Source: Ignavibacteria bacterium | GTDB taxonomy: Bacteria > Bacteroidota > Ignavibacteria > Kapaibacteriales > Kapaibacteriaceae | Assembly: GCA_016191145.1 (NCBI GenBank) | Contig: JACPPD010000010.1 | Span: 241,588-305,587, forward strand | DNA length: 64,000 nt | Reading direction: 5' to 3' | Shown here: piece by piece, positions 1-8,981 of the stretch | Layout: the number at the start of each line of letters is the position of its first letter | Position numbering within the stretch: position 1 is the first letter of the stretch | The notes under the pieces: model-generated | Database searches by the model: none | Told to the model about the DNA's origin: nothing | What the model saw: the letters and a program-made list of their open reading frames with translations, nothing else | Made by a program: the position numbers and the translations under genes

Positions 1-2
1 CG

Positions 3-860
3 GATGGTGGACTCGTGAGCGGTACGTCGTCGGTAATGCGCCTTGATGGCTGGACGCGCGAAGACATTGCTGTAGTGCCGCGTGCAGGCATTGTTGTGAC
101 GTGGCCGGCAATGGATGTAGTAACAGCTCCCTGGGTAAAGAAGAGTGCCGAGGAACAGAAGAAGGAAATTGAATCCCAGATAGCGTTGCTCGATGATCTT
201 TTTCGCGATGCACGCGCATACTCGCTTGCAGCCCGTGCAGGGATAGATACTAACAAACGTGATATTCGAATGGAAGCCATGCGCATGGTTTTTGAATCCG
301 AGATGCGCGTCTTTGTCGAAGCTCAATCGCAGCGTCAAATTGAAAGCGCTCTGGATTTCGCCGAAAAATATCAGTTGAAATTGGTGATTGTAGGGGGCTA
401 TGATGCGCGATACGTTACAGACAGACTCAAAAAACAACATGTGCCGGTGATTGTGCAGCGCGTTCATGCACTACCCCGACGCGAAGATGAAGGGTACGAT
501 GCAACCTATACGCTTCCTGTAGAACTCGCCAAGGCAGGTGTAGAGTTCTGTTTGTCCGATGGCGGTGCATGGCAGCAGCGAAACCTCCCCAATCAGGCAG
601 GATCGCTGATGGCATTTGGAATGAAGGAAACCGATGCCGTAAAAGCCATCACACTTTCGGCAGCCAGGATTCTTGGCATCGACGACAGGTATGGTTCTAT
701 CGAAGTGGGAAAGAGTGCGACGCTGTTTGTATGCGACGGCGATGCTCTCGATGGAAAATCAAATGTTGTTACGCATGCATGGATTGATGGACGCTCAGTG
801 GATCTTAACAATCGGCATAAAACATTGGCGAAGAAATATCGGACACGTCCGGCACGGTGA
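3..860 (+). CDS. Amidohydrolase, C-terminal part (5' end outside window)
   Basis: The reading frame is open to the left edge: the codons before the first GTG (position 15) read D-G-G-L, continuous with the typical amidohydrolase stretch GGLVSGTSSVMRLDGW, so this is the end of a longer gene and the GTG is not its start. The visible 285 residues resemble imidazolonepropionase-like metal-dependent hydrolases: a late TIM-barrel strand with the acidic metal/catalytic residue in CLSDGG (about residue 181), then the conserved run KAITLSAARILGID and the end beta-sandwich motif GSIEVGKSATLFV. This family hydrolyses cyclic amides or dipeptides; the substrate cannot be told from this part. The stop overlaps the next start by 4 bp (GTGA), so the two are probably co-translated. 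Confidence 0.85.
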   Translation, partial: DGGLVSGTSSVMRLDGWTREDIAVVPRAGIVVTWPAMDVVTAPWVKKSAEEQKKEIESQIALLDDLFRDARAYSLAARAGIDTNKRDIRMEAMRMVFESEMRVFVEAQSQRQIESALDFAEKYQLKLVIVGGYDARYVTDRLKKQHVPVIVQRVHALPRREDEGYDATYTLPVELAKAGVEFCLSDGGAWQQRNLPNQAGSLMAFGMKETDAVKAITLSAARILGIDDRYGSIEVGKSATLFVCDGDALDGKSNVVTHAWIDGRSVDLNNRHKTLAKKYRTRPAR

Positions 861-1756
861 CTGACGGTACTCTTCTCGGTGTAGAAACCGTGCAGCTGCC
901 ATTGCGTGCGCTTTCAATGGCAAAGCGAGCGCTTACAGCACACGATTACCGAATGTTTGAAGCCGTATCGCTTCATCACATAACATACGCTAGTGCGGGC
1001 TACAGAATAAATGGGTGGCTTGCACTGCCCCCTTCAAACGAATCTGTCAGCCACTACCCGGCAATCATTTTTAATCGTGGCGGCGCCGGAGTGCGAAGTG
1101 CGCTTACCGATGAGAGCGCAATGTCCATCATTGGGTACTACGCGTCTTGGGGCTACGTATGCGTGGCGTCGAATTACCGAGGAATCGGTGGCAGTGAGGG
1201 CACGGAAGAGTGGGGCGGCGGCGATGTTGACGATGCGATGGCATGCATACCTCTGCTGGATTCGCTCGACTACGTAGACAAGGATCGGCTAGGAATGGTA
1301 GGGGGCAGTCGCGGGGGCATGATGGCGTTCATGATGCTAGCGCGTACCAATCGTTTTCGTGCAGCAATAACATTTGGGGCGCCAACAATGATCAATGCCA
1401 TTTCACACTCGGCATACATTAGAAAAACAATGGTGAAACATCTGCCGTCTAACTCTGTCGAGCAGCTTGAAGCAGAAAAACGCAGCGTTGTTGTTTGGGC
1501 TGATACACTATCCAGGACAACACCATTGTTGATTCTGCATGGAACTGGTGATAGGCGTGTACCGGCGGAGCACAGCATTACACTTGCTGCAGAATTACAG
1601 AGGCTGCATCATCCCTATAAACTAATTTTGTATGATAATGCCGATCACGTATTGGCGGGAAGAAGAGCTGAATCAAATGCAGATATCAGATGGTGGCTCG
1701 ATCACTATGTTATAGACAAATCACATTTACCGCGGACAGGACTCCATGGCGCATAG
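857..1756 (+). CDS. Alpha/beta hydrolase, prolyl-oligopeptidase/dienelactone-hydrolase type
   Basis: A 299-residue cytoplasmic-looking protein with no signal peptide. It shows the alpha/beta-hydrolase catalytic set in order: the nucleophile elbow GGSRGG (serine near residue 152), the acid in HGTGDRRVP (near 231) and the histidine in NADHVLAG (near 263), plus the oxyanion-side motif NRGGAG near residue 73. Length and layout fit the catalytic domain of S9 peptidases (acylaminoacyl-peptidase-like) without the beta-propeller; an esterase role is equally possible. It starts with GTG overlapping the amidohydrolase stop and its end overlaps the M1 peptidase start by 11 bp, so the three form one transcription unit, perhaps for peptide breakdown. 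Confidence 0.8.
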   Translation: MTDGTLLGVETVQLPLRALSMAKRALTAHDYRMFEAVSLHHITYASAGYRINGWLALPPSNESVSHYPAIIFNRGGAGVRSALTDESAMSIIGYYASWGYVCVASNYRGIGGSEGTEEWGGGDVDDAMACIPLLDSLDYVDKDRLGMVGGSRGGMMAFMMLARTNRFRAAITFGAPTMINAISHSAYIRKTMVKHLPSNSVEQLEAEKRSVVVWADTLSRTTPLLILHGTGDRRVPAEHSITLAAELQRLHHPYKLILYDNADHVLAGRRAESNADIRWWLDHYVIDKSHLPRTGLHGA

Positions 1757-3833
1757 CATCACTCCGTACCGATTGTTTCTCGCTGCTTTTGTACAGCAGT
1801 TTTTCATCATAGCTTTTGTTTTGTCTTCGTCTATGTCGCTGCTGGCTCAGGAAGGCAAGCAATCTTTACTCGACCAATTAATCCTTGATGATGGCCTTCG
1901 TGAATACATGAATCGGGCCGAGGCAAAGAATACGATGTTTTCGTTTCCTCAGGAAAATATTGATACCGTGATCGATGCTCTCAGCTATGATGTTACACTC
2001 GATTGGGTGGATGCTCTTAGACTGTCAAAGGCCCAACGTCAGCAGCGTAAATTCAACGGTCATGTTCGCGCAGTAGTACGCGTAGTCGCTCCAACGCCGT
2101 TTCTGCCCTTGTTTGCACGGAATTTAATTATTGACAGTGTGTTAGTAAACGGAATAATAGCCCAATGGGGGGCAGAAGAATCGTCGTTGAATATTTCATC
2201 GAGTTCAGGCTTTAGTACCGGCGACACCGTTACTATAGATCTTTACTATGCCAGCACAAGGGATGATCGCGGCTTTTACGTGTATGCAGGGAGCGATGTG
2301 GATGGCAAAGATGTTCTTCACCCGATAGCGTTTACGTTTTCGGAACCGGAGGACGCCAGATCGTGGTTCCCATGTAACGATGTCCCTTCAGACAAAGCGT
2401 TGTTCACTGTACACGTAAGAGTTCCGAAAGGGATTACGGTTGTGTCGAATGGTGTTATGATTGATAGCACTGCCGACACCGATACAACCACAGTGCAATC
2501 GTGGCAGCATCCTCATCCCATGAGCACGTATCTCTTTACGGTTAACGCTTCGGTTTTCAGCCGTCTCGACCTCGAGTATGTGTCCGATAGAACCATTCCA
2601 ATACTCAACTACCAGTGGCCCGAAGATTTGGATGGTCAGCCATTTAGTGCTGTAAAAGCGTTAGCAAGGATTCCGTTAATGTTCGAAGGTCTTGAGAAGT
2701 ATCTCGGCGCATATCCCTGGCCAACGTACGGGCATGTAACCGTAAGCCCGATAAACATTGGTGGCATGGAACACCAGACCATGTCTACCATCAACCGTCG
2801 ATGGTTGTTAGGTGATTTAGATGTTGGCTATGTGCACGAGCTTAGCCATCAGTGGCTGGGTGATGCCATTACAGGTGCTATCTGGGGCGATATTTGGCTT
2901 GGCGAAGGCGGAGCCACATTCAGTGAGGCATTGTGGAGGGAGTATTTCGAAGGCCCACAAGGGTATACAAGTCAGCTCGATCGGCACAGGAACAAGTATA
3001 TGGAAAGGGGGCTGCTGGAGCCGCCCGTGTATAACCCTTCCATGGATTCGCTGTTCAACGAAGCCACTACATATTCCAAGGCAGGGTGGATTTTTCACAT
3101 GATGAGAAGAGTTGCCGGCGACTCTCTGTTCTTTCCGATGTTAAAAAAATGGATTTCACGGAATTATCATCAGCCAAGGCAGACAAATGATTTTCTCGCA
3201 CATGTGCGCACAGAAATTCCCAATCCGCCGGTGCCATGGCAAGACTATTGGGTTACGTTTTTTAACCAGTGGCTAATACAGCGTGGACATCCGGTAATCG
3301 GAGTGGTGTTGGACCCCGATCCAGTGCCCACAAATGGAGTATTCAGTGGTGTGTTGCGGATAGAACAGTATCAGAAGGGCGACAATATTCCAGATGCTTT
3401 TCTGTTCCCTCTCACGATAAGTCTGCTGGCCGATTTTGCAGGTCGCGATACCGTGATCTATGTGGATCAGCGTCAGACAGTAATTCCAATTCAGGCAGAC
3501 TTCGTTGTCAGCAGCATCGCAGTAGACCCCTACAAAAGCACCTTGATGCAAGTGATCAAACAATCGGTGACCTCTGTTAACGAAAGTTATCGTCTCGAGG
3601 GAATCGTCGTCCAACCCGTTCCCATCAATCGAGGCGAACCGCTCACTATTAATTCGAACGAAGCGGAGGCAACTGTTATGGTCTATTCTGTGCAGGGCTC
3701 ACTGCTGGGAACCTATCGGCTGGGCGCCGGTGCGAATAAGATCGACACTGCTTCTTGGCCACTGGGAGTGATAATCGTGTCGATGGAATCGCGTGGTAAG
3801 ATCTTTGTTCGCACAATTCCGGTAATCAACTAG
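1746..3833 (+). CDS. Secreted M1-family metallopeptidase with T9SS-type C-terminal domain
   Basis: A 695-residue zinc aminopeptidase-like protein. A signal peptide is visible (hydrophobic residues about 10-33, ending in LLAQEG). The substrate-binding motif appears as GGMEHQ (about residue 338), the zinc motif as HELSHQW (364-370), and the third zinc ligand as the glutamate in LGEGG about 18 residues later. After the peptidase part there is a beta-rich segment, and the last 70 residues (from PVPINRGEPL to RTIPVIN) look like the Por/T9SS sorting domain found on exported Bacteroidota proteins. Expected location is the cell surface or medium. It is third in an overlapping operon with a hydrolase and an amidohydrolase, and pdxH follows after 4 bp. 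Confidence 0.88.
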   Translation: MAHSITPYRLFLAAFVQQFFIIAFVLSSSMSLLAQEGKQSLLDQLILDDGLREYMNRAEAKNTMFSFPQENIDTVIDALSYDVTLDWVDALRLSKAQRQQRKFNGHVRAVVRVVAPTPFLPLFARNLIIDSVLVNGIIAQWGAEESSLNISSSSGFSTGDTVTIDLYYASTRDDRGFYVYAGSDVDGKDVLHPIAFTFSEPEDARSWFPCNDVPSDKALFTVHVRVPKGITVVSNGVMIDSTADTDTTTVQSWQHPHPMSTYLFTVNASVFSRLDLEYVSDRTIPILNYQWPEDLDGQPFSAVKALARIPLMFEGLEKYLGAYPWPTYGHVTVSPINIGGMEHQTMSTINRRWLLGDLDVGYVHELSHQWLGDAITGAIWGDIWLGEGGATFSEALWREYFEGPQGYTSQLDRHRNKYMERGLLEPPVYNPSMDSLFNEATTYSKAGWIFHMMRRVAGDSLFFPMLKKWISRNYHQPRQTNDFLAHVRTEIPNPPVPWQDYWVTFFNQWLIQRGHPVIGVVLDPDPVPTNGVFSGVLRIEQYQKGDNIPDAFLFPLTISLLADFAGRDTVIYVDQRQTVIPIQADFVVSSIAVDPYKSTLMQVIKQSVTSVNESYRLEGIVVQPVPINRGEPLTINSNEAEATVMVYSVQGSLLGTYRLGAGANKIDTASWPLGVIIVSMESRGKIFVRTIPVIN

Positions 3834-3837
3834 ATAA

Positions 3838-4482
3838 ATGAACCACATCGATATTTCGGCATTGCGGCGCGAATACACACGCGAAGCGCTATCGGAACAT
3901 TCGGTGCAGCGCGATCCGATAGGACAGTTCGTATCATGGTACGACGAAGCAATCGGCGCTAAGGTAAACGAGCCAACAGCTATGGTGCTTGCTACCGCCG
4001 ATAAACACAACAGACCTTCTGCTCGAATCGTATTGCTGAAAGGAGTTAACGAATCAGGGTTCATCTTTTTCACAAACTATGCGAGTAGAAAAGGAATTGC
4101 GCTCGCAGATAATCCCTATGCAGATTTGTTATTCTTTTGGCCGGAACTGGAACGACAGATTAGAATCTCCGGTCATGTTGTTAAAGTAAGTGAGCAAGAT
4201 TCCGATGTGTACTTCGCCTCACGTCCGCGCGAAAGTCAGATTGGCGCCTGGGCTTCTCAGCAAAGCGCCGTGGTGCAGGACAGAGAAGAATTGGAAGCGC
4301 GTTACAACAGCTTAAGCGACGAGTTTAACAACAAAGACGTACCGCGTCCCGTTTCCTGGGGCGGCTATATCCTTCACCCTTTGGAACTGGAGTTTTGGCA
4401 GGGGAGAATTAATCGGCTGCATGATAGAATCCGATATCGGAAAATTGAGCATTCGTGGATTATCGAGCGCTTGAATCCTTGA
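3838..4482 (+). CDS. pdxH: Pyridoxamine 5'-phosphate oxidase
   Basis: PdxH uses FMN and oxygen to convert pyridoxine- or pyridoxamine-5'-phosphate to pyridoxal 5'-phosphate, the last step of B6 salvage. The 214-residue length is standard. The FMN-binding part is seen in AMVLATADKHNRPSARIVLLK (split: N-terminal beta-barrel), and in RKGIAL and SRPRESQIGAWAS; the family end motif RLHDRIRY...W.IERLNP is intact. The gene begins 4 bp after the M1 peptidase stop and is followed by an overlapping acetyltransferase gene, so it is co-transcribed with unrelated functions. Confidence 0.95.
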   Translation: MNHIDISALRREYTREALSEHSVQRDPIGQFVSWYDEAIGAKVNEPTAMVLATADKHNRPSARIVLLKGVNESGFIFFTNYASRKGIALADNPYADLLFFWPELERQIRISGHVVKVSEQDSDVYFASRPRESQIGAWASQQSAVVQDREELEARYNSLSDEFNNKDVPRPVSWGGYILHPLELEFWQGRINRLHDRIRYRKIEHSWIIERLNP

Positions 4483-5018
4483 TAAATGTACGTGATATTA
4501 TTATCCGAACGTATAACGATGCAGATCAAATTTCTGCATTAACAGAATTGCTACATCGTGCCTATAAAGAGCTTGCTGATATGGGGCTCCTATACCTGGC
4601 CTCATATCAGTCTGATTCAGTTACCCGAAGCAGGATTTCGGAAGGCATAACATTTCTGGCCCTCCACGCACAAGCAATTATTGGTACAATCACCCTGTAT
4701 TCCCAAATCGGAGACTGTGAATTTTATCAAAAGGAAGGGGTCTGGCATTTTGGTCAGTTCGGTGTAGATCCCAGCTACCGTCGACTCGGGATTGGAGGTA
4801 AATTGATTGGAACAGTTGAGCAATATGCTGTGAAACACGGTGCAAGGGTTATCTCACTCGACACAGCTAAACCCGCATTGCATCTTATTAAACATTATAA
4901 AAAATATGGATATTCAATTGTTGATGAAGTTCAGTGGAATGAAGCGAACTATAAAAGTGTAATCATGGCGAAATCGCTTTTATTATCGGATGACCGCATG
5001 GAGATAGCTCGAAGTTAG
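4479..5018 (+). CDS. GNAT-family N-acetyltransferase
   Basis: About 179 residues if translation starts at the TTG (4479) that overlaps the pdxH TGA stop; an in-frame GTG at 4455 would add 8 residues but would lie deep inside pdxH. The acetyl-CoA binding signature is clear: FGVDPSYRRLGIGGKLI (Q/RxxGxG/A type), followed by the typical helix and ISLDTAKPA and a final YKKYGY motif. GNAT enzymes transfer acetyl groups to amines of small molecules or proteins; the target cannot be predicted here. The end overlaps the convergent permease gene by 4 bp. Confidence 0.8.
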   Translation: MINVRDIIIRTYNDADQISALTELLHRAYKELADMGLLYLASYQSDSVTRSRISEGITFLALHAQAIIGTITLYSQIGDCEFYQKEGVWHFGQFGVDPSYRRLGIGGKLIGTVEQYAVKHGARVISLDTAKPALHLIKHYKKYGYSIVDEVQWNEANYKSVIMAKSLLLSDDRMEIARS

Positions 5019-6025
5019 GCTCGCAGTCGAGGATCCGTTGCATCGCGCAAGGCATCGCCGATAAGGTTAAACGCAGCTACCGTTATAAAAATCATCAAAC
5101 CTGGGAACACGGCAAGCCACCAGGAATATGTGCTGCTGCGGGCTTTGAATAATACGCTGCCCCATGTTACAACCGTTGGCGGAACTCCAAAGCCAAGAAA
5201 CGACAGCGCACTTTCGAACAGAATTGCGTTAACGATGCCAAATGCCGCATAAATCATCACAGGCGCAATTGCATTCGGCAGTACATGCCGGAAGATGATT
5301 CGCGGCGTTGAATAGCCCAAGGCCGTTGCAGCACTGATGTAATCCAGGTTTCGCACACGGAGAACTTCACCGCGCATAAACCGCGCAATTGCCGTCCAGC
5401 TTGTAAATCCTATCAACGCCATTATCAGCCATATCGATCCTTGCTCCACCATTGCCACAATGGTGATGATCAGGAAAAAGCGCGGAAAGGTGATAACGAT
5501 TTCAATGAGGCGAGAGATGAGAATATCGAGAAACCCGCCAAAAAAACCAGCTATTGAACCAAGGAGGATTCCAATTACAAGGGCTATCGACATAGCAACA
5601 AGGCCAATTGAGAGTGCGTAGCGGGAGCCATGGATAAGACCCGACATAACATCTCTGCCAATATCGTCGGTACCCAACCAGTGTTTACCCGAAGGTGCTC
5701 TCTCTGCGAGTGTAATGAGCTTCTTATCCGTTGTAGAAGGGCTGTAGCGAATTGGGGGAAACACAGACCAATCATACTTCAGCTCGCGCCAATCAACTGT
5801 TGCATATTCCTTTTGCCATTCTGTAATGCCCAGCATTACACCATATTCTTTCAAAACGGGGAACATCAACTCGCCATTCCTAGAGGCAGCGATTGGCTTA
5901 TCGTTGGCGAGCACATCTGCAAAAACTGCCACTGCAGTAATGATGGCAACAACCCAAACGCTCACCATTCCAAAGGTGCTCTTTTTGTATTGCTGCCGAA
6001 CAAATGCGCTGTACGTTTCACTCAT
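5015..6025 (-). CDS. ABC transporter permease, OppC/DppC family
   Basis: Inner-membrane permease of a peptide/nickel-type ABC importer or exporter, 336 residues. The N-terminal OppC-type helix (about residues 18-38) is followed by a roughly 75-residue soluble stretch, longer than in E. coli OppC, then the conserved motif HWLGTDDIGRDV, and the permease domain with the EAA loop (ISAATALGYSTPRIIFRHVLPN) that contacts the ATPase. It overlaps the OppB-type gene by 4 bp, so both are co-translated. No ATPase or binding-protein gene is adjacent, so those parts must be encoded elsewhere. Confidence 0.9.
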   Translation of the reverse strand: MSETYSAFVRQQYKKSTFGMVSVWVVAIITAVAVFADVLANDKPIAASRNGELMFPVLKEYGVMLGITEWQKEYATVDWRELKYDWSVFPPIRYSPSTTDKKLITLAERAPSGKHWLGTDDIGRDVMSGLIHGSRYALSIGLVAMSIALVIGILLGSIAGFFGGFLDILISRLIEIVITFPRFFLIITIVAMVEQGSIWLIMALIGFTSWTAIARFMRGEVLRVRNLDYISAATALGYSTPRIIFRHVLPNAIAPVMIYAAFGIVNAILFESALSFLGFGVPPTVVTWGSVLFKARSSTYSWWLAVFPGLMIFITVAAFNLIGDALRDATDPRLRA

Positions 6026-7101
6026 GACGTCTTCTTCTCAAAAGAAATTCGCGGATCGGCAATCGAATACAGAAGGTCGCTAATCAGCATGCCCACCAGC
6101 GTGAGCATGGCTGAGATTGTAAATACTGCCATAATCATCGGGTAATCGCGCGATATTAATGCTTTGTACGAAAGCTCTCCCATGCCGGGTATGGAAAAAA
6201 TCGTTTCGATAATCACTGATCCACCGATAAGATTAGGAACGAGCGCCGCAACAATTGTGATGAGCGGTATCAGTGCATTACGCAAAGCATGTTTATAAAC
6301 AACTTTACGTTCCGAAAGCCCCTTTGCTCGTGCAGTTCTCACGTAATCCTGCCGAATAACTTCGAGCATGGACGATCTCATCTGGCGCGAGATGAAGGCA
6401 AAGTCGGCGTAAACGTACACAATCATTGGCAGCGTAAGATGCCACATATAATCGGCTGAGCGCTGCCAAAAACTCCAGCCGGCAGCCGCCTGCGAGCGTA
6501 AACCACCGCTTGGGAACCATGCGATAAATTCGGGGTTGGCAAGGAAGGTAACGGCTAGTGTGCCTATCCAGAAATGCGGCAGTGAATACAGTGCAAAGAG
6601 TGAGAACGACGACAGTTTATCAGCCGTTGTCCCCGGATGCGTGGAAGAATACACTCCAAGCGGAATTGCAATCATGTAAGCAACGATGATGGCAATCAGG
6701 TTCATTGTAAGAGTAACGGGAACTCGCTCGAGCATCTTATCGAAAATCGGTCTGTTATCCAGGAACGATCTACCAAAATCCGGCCTTCCGGTAAAACGTG
6801 CCGCTCCGAAATTTGTGTTGCCTGCTATGAACACCTTCTGCATGTCGAAGCACAGCAAGCCTCCTGTCCAAATCACGTACTGCTGCCAAATTGGTTTATC
6901 GAGATGCCATTGCTCGCGTATCAGCTTAATTGTTTTTTCATTTATCGTCGAGCGCGTTCCCATGCCCCCTTCAGCGCCAACACCCACCTTCGAAGCAACC
7001 GGATCGCCCGGTGCCAGCCGGCTTACTGCAAACGAAATCACCGTAATTATGAACAGCGTCGGTAAAAAAAGTAGAACTCGTTTAGAGAGATAAACCCACA
7101 T
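6022..7101 (-). CDS. ABC transporter permease, OppB/DppB family
   Basis: Inner-membrane partner of the downstream OppC-type permease, 359 residues. It opens with the family-typical helix and the motif FAVSRLAPGDPVASKVG, then several membrane spans and the EAA loop near VRTARAKGLSERKVVYKHA, followed by GGSVIIETIFSIPGMG. A soluble insertion (residues about 60-115) precedes the second helix. It is the first gene of the pair; a perfect TATCTTTG box ends 4 bases before its ATG, so the mRNA is probably leaderless. Confidence 0.9.
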   Translation of the reverse strand: MWVYLSKRVLLFLPTLFIITVISFAVSRLAPGDPVASKVGVGAEGGMGTRSTINEKTIKLIREQWHLDKPIWQQYVIWTGGLLCFDMQKVFIAGNTNFGAARFTGRPDFGRSFLDNRPIFDKMLERVPVTLTMNLIAIIVAYMIAIPLGVYSSTHPGTTADKLSSFSLFALYSLPHFWIGTLAVTFLANPEFIAWFPSGGLRSQAAAGWSFWQRSADYMWHLTLPMIVYVYADFAFISRQMRSSMLEVIRQDYVRTARAKGLSERKVVYKHALRNALIPLITIVAALVPNLIGGSVIIETIFSIPGMGELSYKALISRDYPMIMAVFTISAMLTLVGMLISDLLYSIADPRISFEKKTS

Positions 7102-7105
7102 CCTG

Positions 7106-7113
7106 CAAAGATA
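7106..7113 (-). promoter_or_regulatory. Promoter -7 box (TATCTTTG) of the oppB-type gene
   Basis: Read on the minus strand this is TATCTTTG, a perfect match to the Bacteroidota TAnnTTTG box, separated from the ATG by only CAGG. Transcription would start at or next to the A of ATG. No matching upstream TTG element was found at the usual distance. Confidence 0.55.
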
Positions 7114-7155
7114 GGGGGCTTGAAAATCGCGAGGTTTATCTGGTGTGCACGCAGC

Positions 7156-7509
7156 TCAGAATGCGTTGACAAGGTGGCGTATTACGGGAGTGCCTCCAAC
7201 GAGGTCGACGGCAACAACGTCGAAGCGGCATTCAGACTTCGTGCAACCATGTACGGTTAGCCATGCCAAAGCTGTTCGCCGAATTTTTCTCAGCTTGCCT
7301 GGTCGCAAGGATTCTTCCGGTGTTCCATACATTGTACTCGTCCTGTGGCGGACTTCAATGAACACAAAAGAACTGCCATCAACCATCACTAAGTCTACTT
7401 CACCCATTTGCCCATACCGATATTTCCTATCGCGCAGTGTGTATCCCTTCTCACACAAGTACTCCAATGCCAGCTCTTCGGCAAAATCTCCAATACCTTT
7501 AGTATTCAT
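7156..7509 (-). CDS. yraN: YraN family protein (UPF0102, nuclease fold)
   Basis: A 117-residue protein starting at the ATG of MNTKGIGDFAEELALEYL; an upstream in-frame ATG at 7530 would add 7 unconserved residues. The core shows the PD-(D/E)xK-like pattern of the family: the glutamate in GDFAEELA, then GEVDLVMVDG (aspartate) and FIEVRHR (ExR/K), and later CRFDVVAV. The family is thought to act on DNA, but its role is not established. It sits alone between the permease pair and the divergent ruvA. Confidence 0.9.
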   Translation of the reverse strand: MNTKGIGDFAEELALEYLCEKGYTLRDRKYRYGQMGEVDLVMVDGSSFVFIEVRHRTSTMYGTPEESLRPGKLRKIRRTALAWLTVHGCTKSECRFDVVAVDLVGGTPVIRHLVNAF

Positions 7510-7535
7510 TTTTAGTCCGTAAACATGCAATCCAA

Positions 7536-7543
7536 TATTTTTG
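7536..7543 (+). promoter_or_regulatory. Promoter -7 box (TATTTTTG) of ruvA
   Basis: TATTTTTG matches TAnnTTTG and ends 4 bases (AATT) before the ruvA ATG. The spacing predicts a leaderless ruvA transcript. Confidence 0.55.
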
Positions 7544-7547
7544 AATT

Positions 7548-8150
7548 ATGATCAGTCGGCTCTCAGGGATCGTTGCCTATCGGCAGGGAATGGAAGTTGT
7601 TATCGACTGTCATGGTGTAGGGTATGCCGTAAGCGTTCCGCTGTCGACAATGGATTATGTGCCTCCGGTGGGGGAAAGCGTGACGCTGCATACAATCCTT
7701 GCTGTACGCGAAGACGCCTTGCAGCTATTTGGTTTTTCAAACGAGGCTGAACGCGATGCATTTCGTCTGCTCACATCCATTCAGGGAATTGGTGGCCGGA
7801 CGGCACTGGGCATCCTTTCCTCCATCGCGCTCGACAGCTTGCGTTCGGCAATTTCATCCGGCAACCTGATAAGTCTGCAGCGTTTGCCGGGAATTGGCAA
7901 GAAAACTGCTGAGAGAATGGTTATTGAACTTCGCGATAAGATTTTCGCCATTGCAGGGACGCCACCGGAAACCACAGCGATGGGTGTTACGTCACAAGTG
8001 TTTGCCGACGCAGTCAATGCCTTGCAAGCCCTCGGATACACGCGGATAGCAGCGGAAAAAGCTGTTAAACAAGTTCTGTCAGCGAGCGCCGATGCATCGT
8101 CAATCACAAGCGAAGGGCTCATCAAAGCCGCTTTGCGTCAACCTTCATGA
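7548..8150 (+). CDS. ruvA: Holliday junction branch-migration protein RuvA
   Basis: RuvA binds four-way junctions as a tetramer and loads the RuvB motor for recombination and repair. The 200-residue length is standard. Domains in order: N-terminal OB fold (MISRLSGIVAYR...), two helix-hairpin-helix motifs (FRLLTSIQGIGGRTAL and LQRLPGIGKKTAERM), then a linker and the C-terminal RuvB-binding helices (DAVNALQALGYTRIAAEKAV). ruvC lies 45 kb away next to yebC and ruvB is not in the window. The hisA-like gene follows after 15 bp. Confidence 0.97.
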   Translation: MISRLSGIVAYRQGMEVVIDCHGVGYAVSVPLSTMDYVPPVGESVTLHTILAVREDALQLFGFSNEAERDAFRLLTSIQGIGGRTALGILSSIALDSLRSAISSGNLISLQRLPGIGKKTAERMVIELRDKIFAIAGTPPETTAMGVTSQVFADAVNALQALGYTRIAAEKAVKQVLSASADASSITSEGLIKAALRQPS

Positions 8151-8165
8151 AGACAAGATTCTGAA

Positions 8166-8972
8166 TTGCGATACTTACTAATCATACCTGCCATCGATTT
8201 GGCAAATGGCCACTGCGCAAGAAAAATTGATGGCGAAGAGGGGACTCAACGGTTGTATTCTGAATTGAGCGATCATCCGATTGAACTCGCTCAGTTGTGG
8301 CGTCGGGAAAATGCAAAGTGCATTCACATAACCGATACCGACTCATTTGCCGGTAATGATTACTCGCAATCGCTCGATGTTGCCATACGGGTTCAGCAGG
8401 CAGTTGATATTCCCATCGAACTTGTAACACTTCAGCGCGACGTTAATGTGGTGCGTGAATTATTGAACGCTGGCATTTATCGTGTTGCAATAAACGCTCT
8501 CGTCCAGAGCAATCCCGATGGAGTTCGTAAACTTATTGAGGATTATGGTTCGAGCCGTGTAATTTTCGGCGTCCGCGCTCATGCAGGAATTGTTGAGATG
8601 GATGGCGGTGAAGCCATGACGGACATAGAAATGATACGTCTGATTCACGAGCTTGGCGGAATTCGCGTTATCTACACGGAGAAGGATTGGGAAGGGGCTT
8701 TAACAGGCGAAGACCTGGAAACAATCAACAGAATTGCAGAGGCTGCGCCAATACGGATTACGATGGCAGGCGGCATTGCTTCTCCACAAGATCTGTGGGA
8801 TTTGCAAGAATATGCGCCACGCAATATTGATAGCGTTGTTATAGGCCGCGCACTCTACGAAAATCGCTTTCCATGCCAGCGCATCTGGCGCGCAGTCGAA
8901 GCAAAATTGGAGCCGGACATCCATGCTCATTCACCGGAGACAACGTTGCAGAGTACAATATCACCGCTCTAA
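8166..8972 (+). CDS. Divergent HisA/HisF-family TIM-barrel protein
   Basis: A 268-residue barrel starting at TTG. It has the HisA opening IPAIDL with the first catalytic aspartate, and the phosphate-binding strands ITMAGGIASPQDL and DSVVIGRALYE near the end, as in the isomerase that opens the ProFAR ring in histidine synthesis. However, the strand that in classical HisA carries the second catalytic aspartate (SLDxR/GG type) reads VIFGVRAHAG here, with no aspartate, and the usual DGT motif of the next strand reads WEGAL. The classical VRLxQG loop is also altered to ARKIDG. No other his gene is nearby. It may be a paralog with a changed function rather than the true HisA. It probably shares the ruvA transcript. 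Confidence 0.75.
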   Translation: MRYLLIIPAIDLANGHCARKIDGEEGTQRLYSELSDHPIELAQLWRRENAKCIHITDTDSFAGNDYSQSLDVAIRVQQAVDIPIELVTLQRDVNVVRELLNAGIYRVAINALVQSNPDGVRKLIEDYGSSRVIFGVRAHAGIVEMDGGEAMTDIEMIRLIHELGGIRVIYTEKDWEGALTGEDLETINRIAEAAPIRITMAGGIASPQDLWDLQEYAPRNIDSVVIGRALYENRFPCQRIWRAVEAKLEPDIHAHSPETTLQSTISPL

Positions 8973-8981
8973 CAGCTTGCG

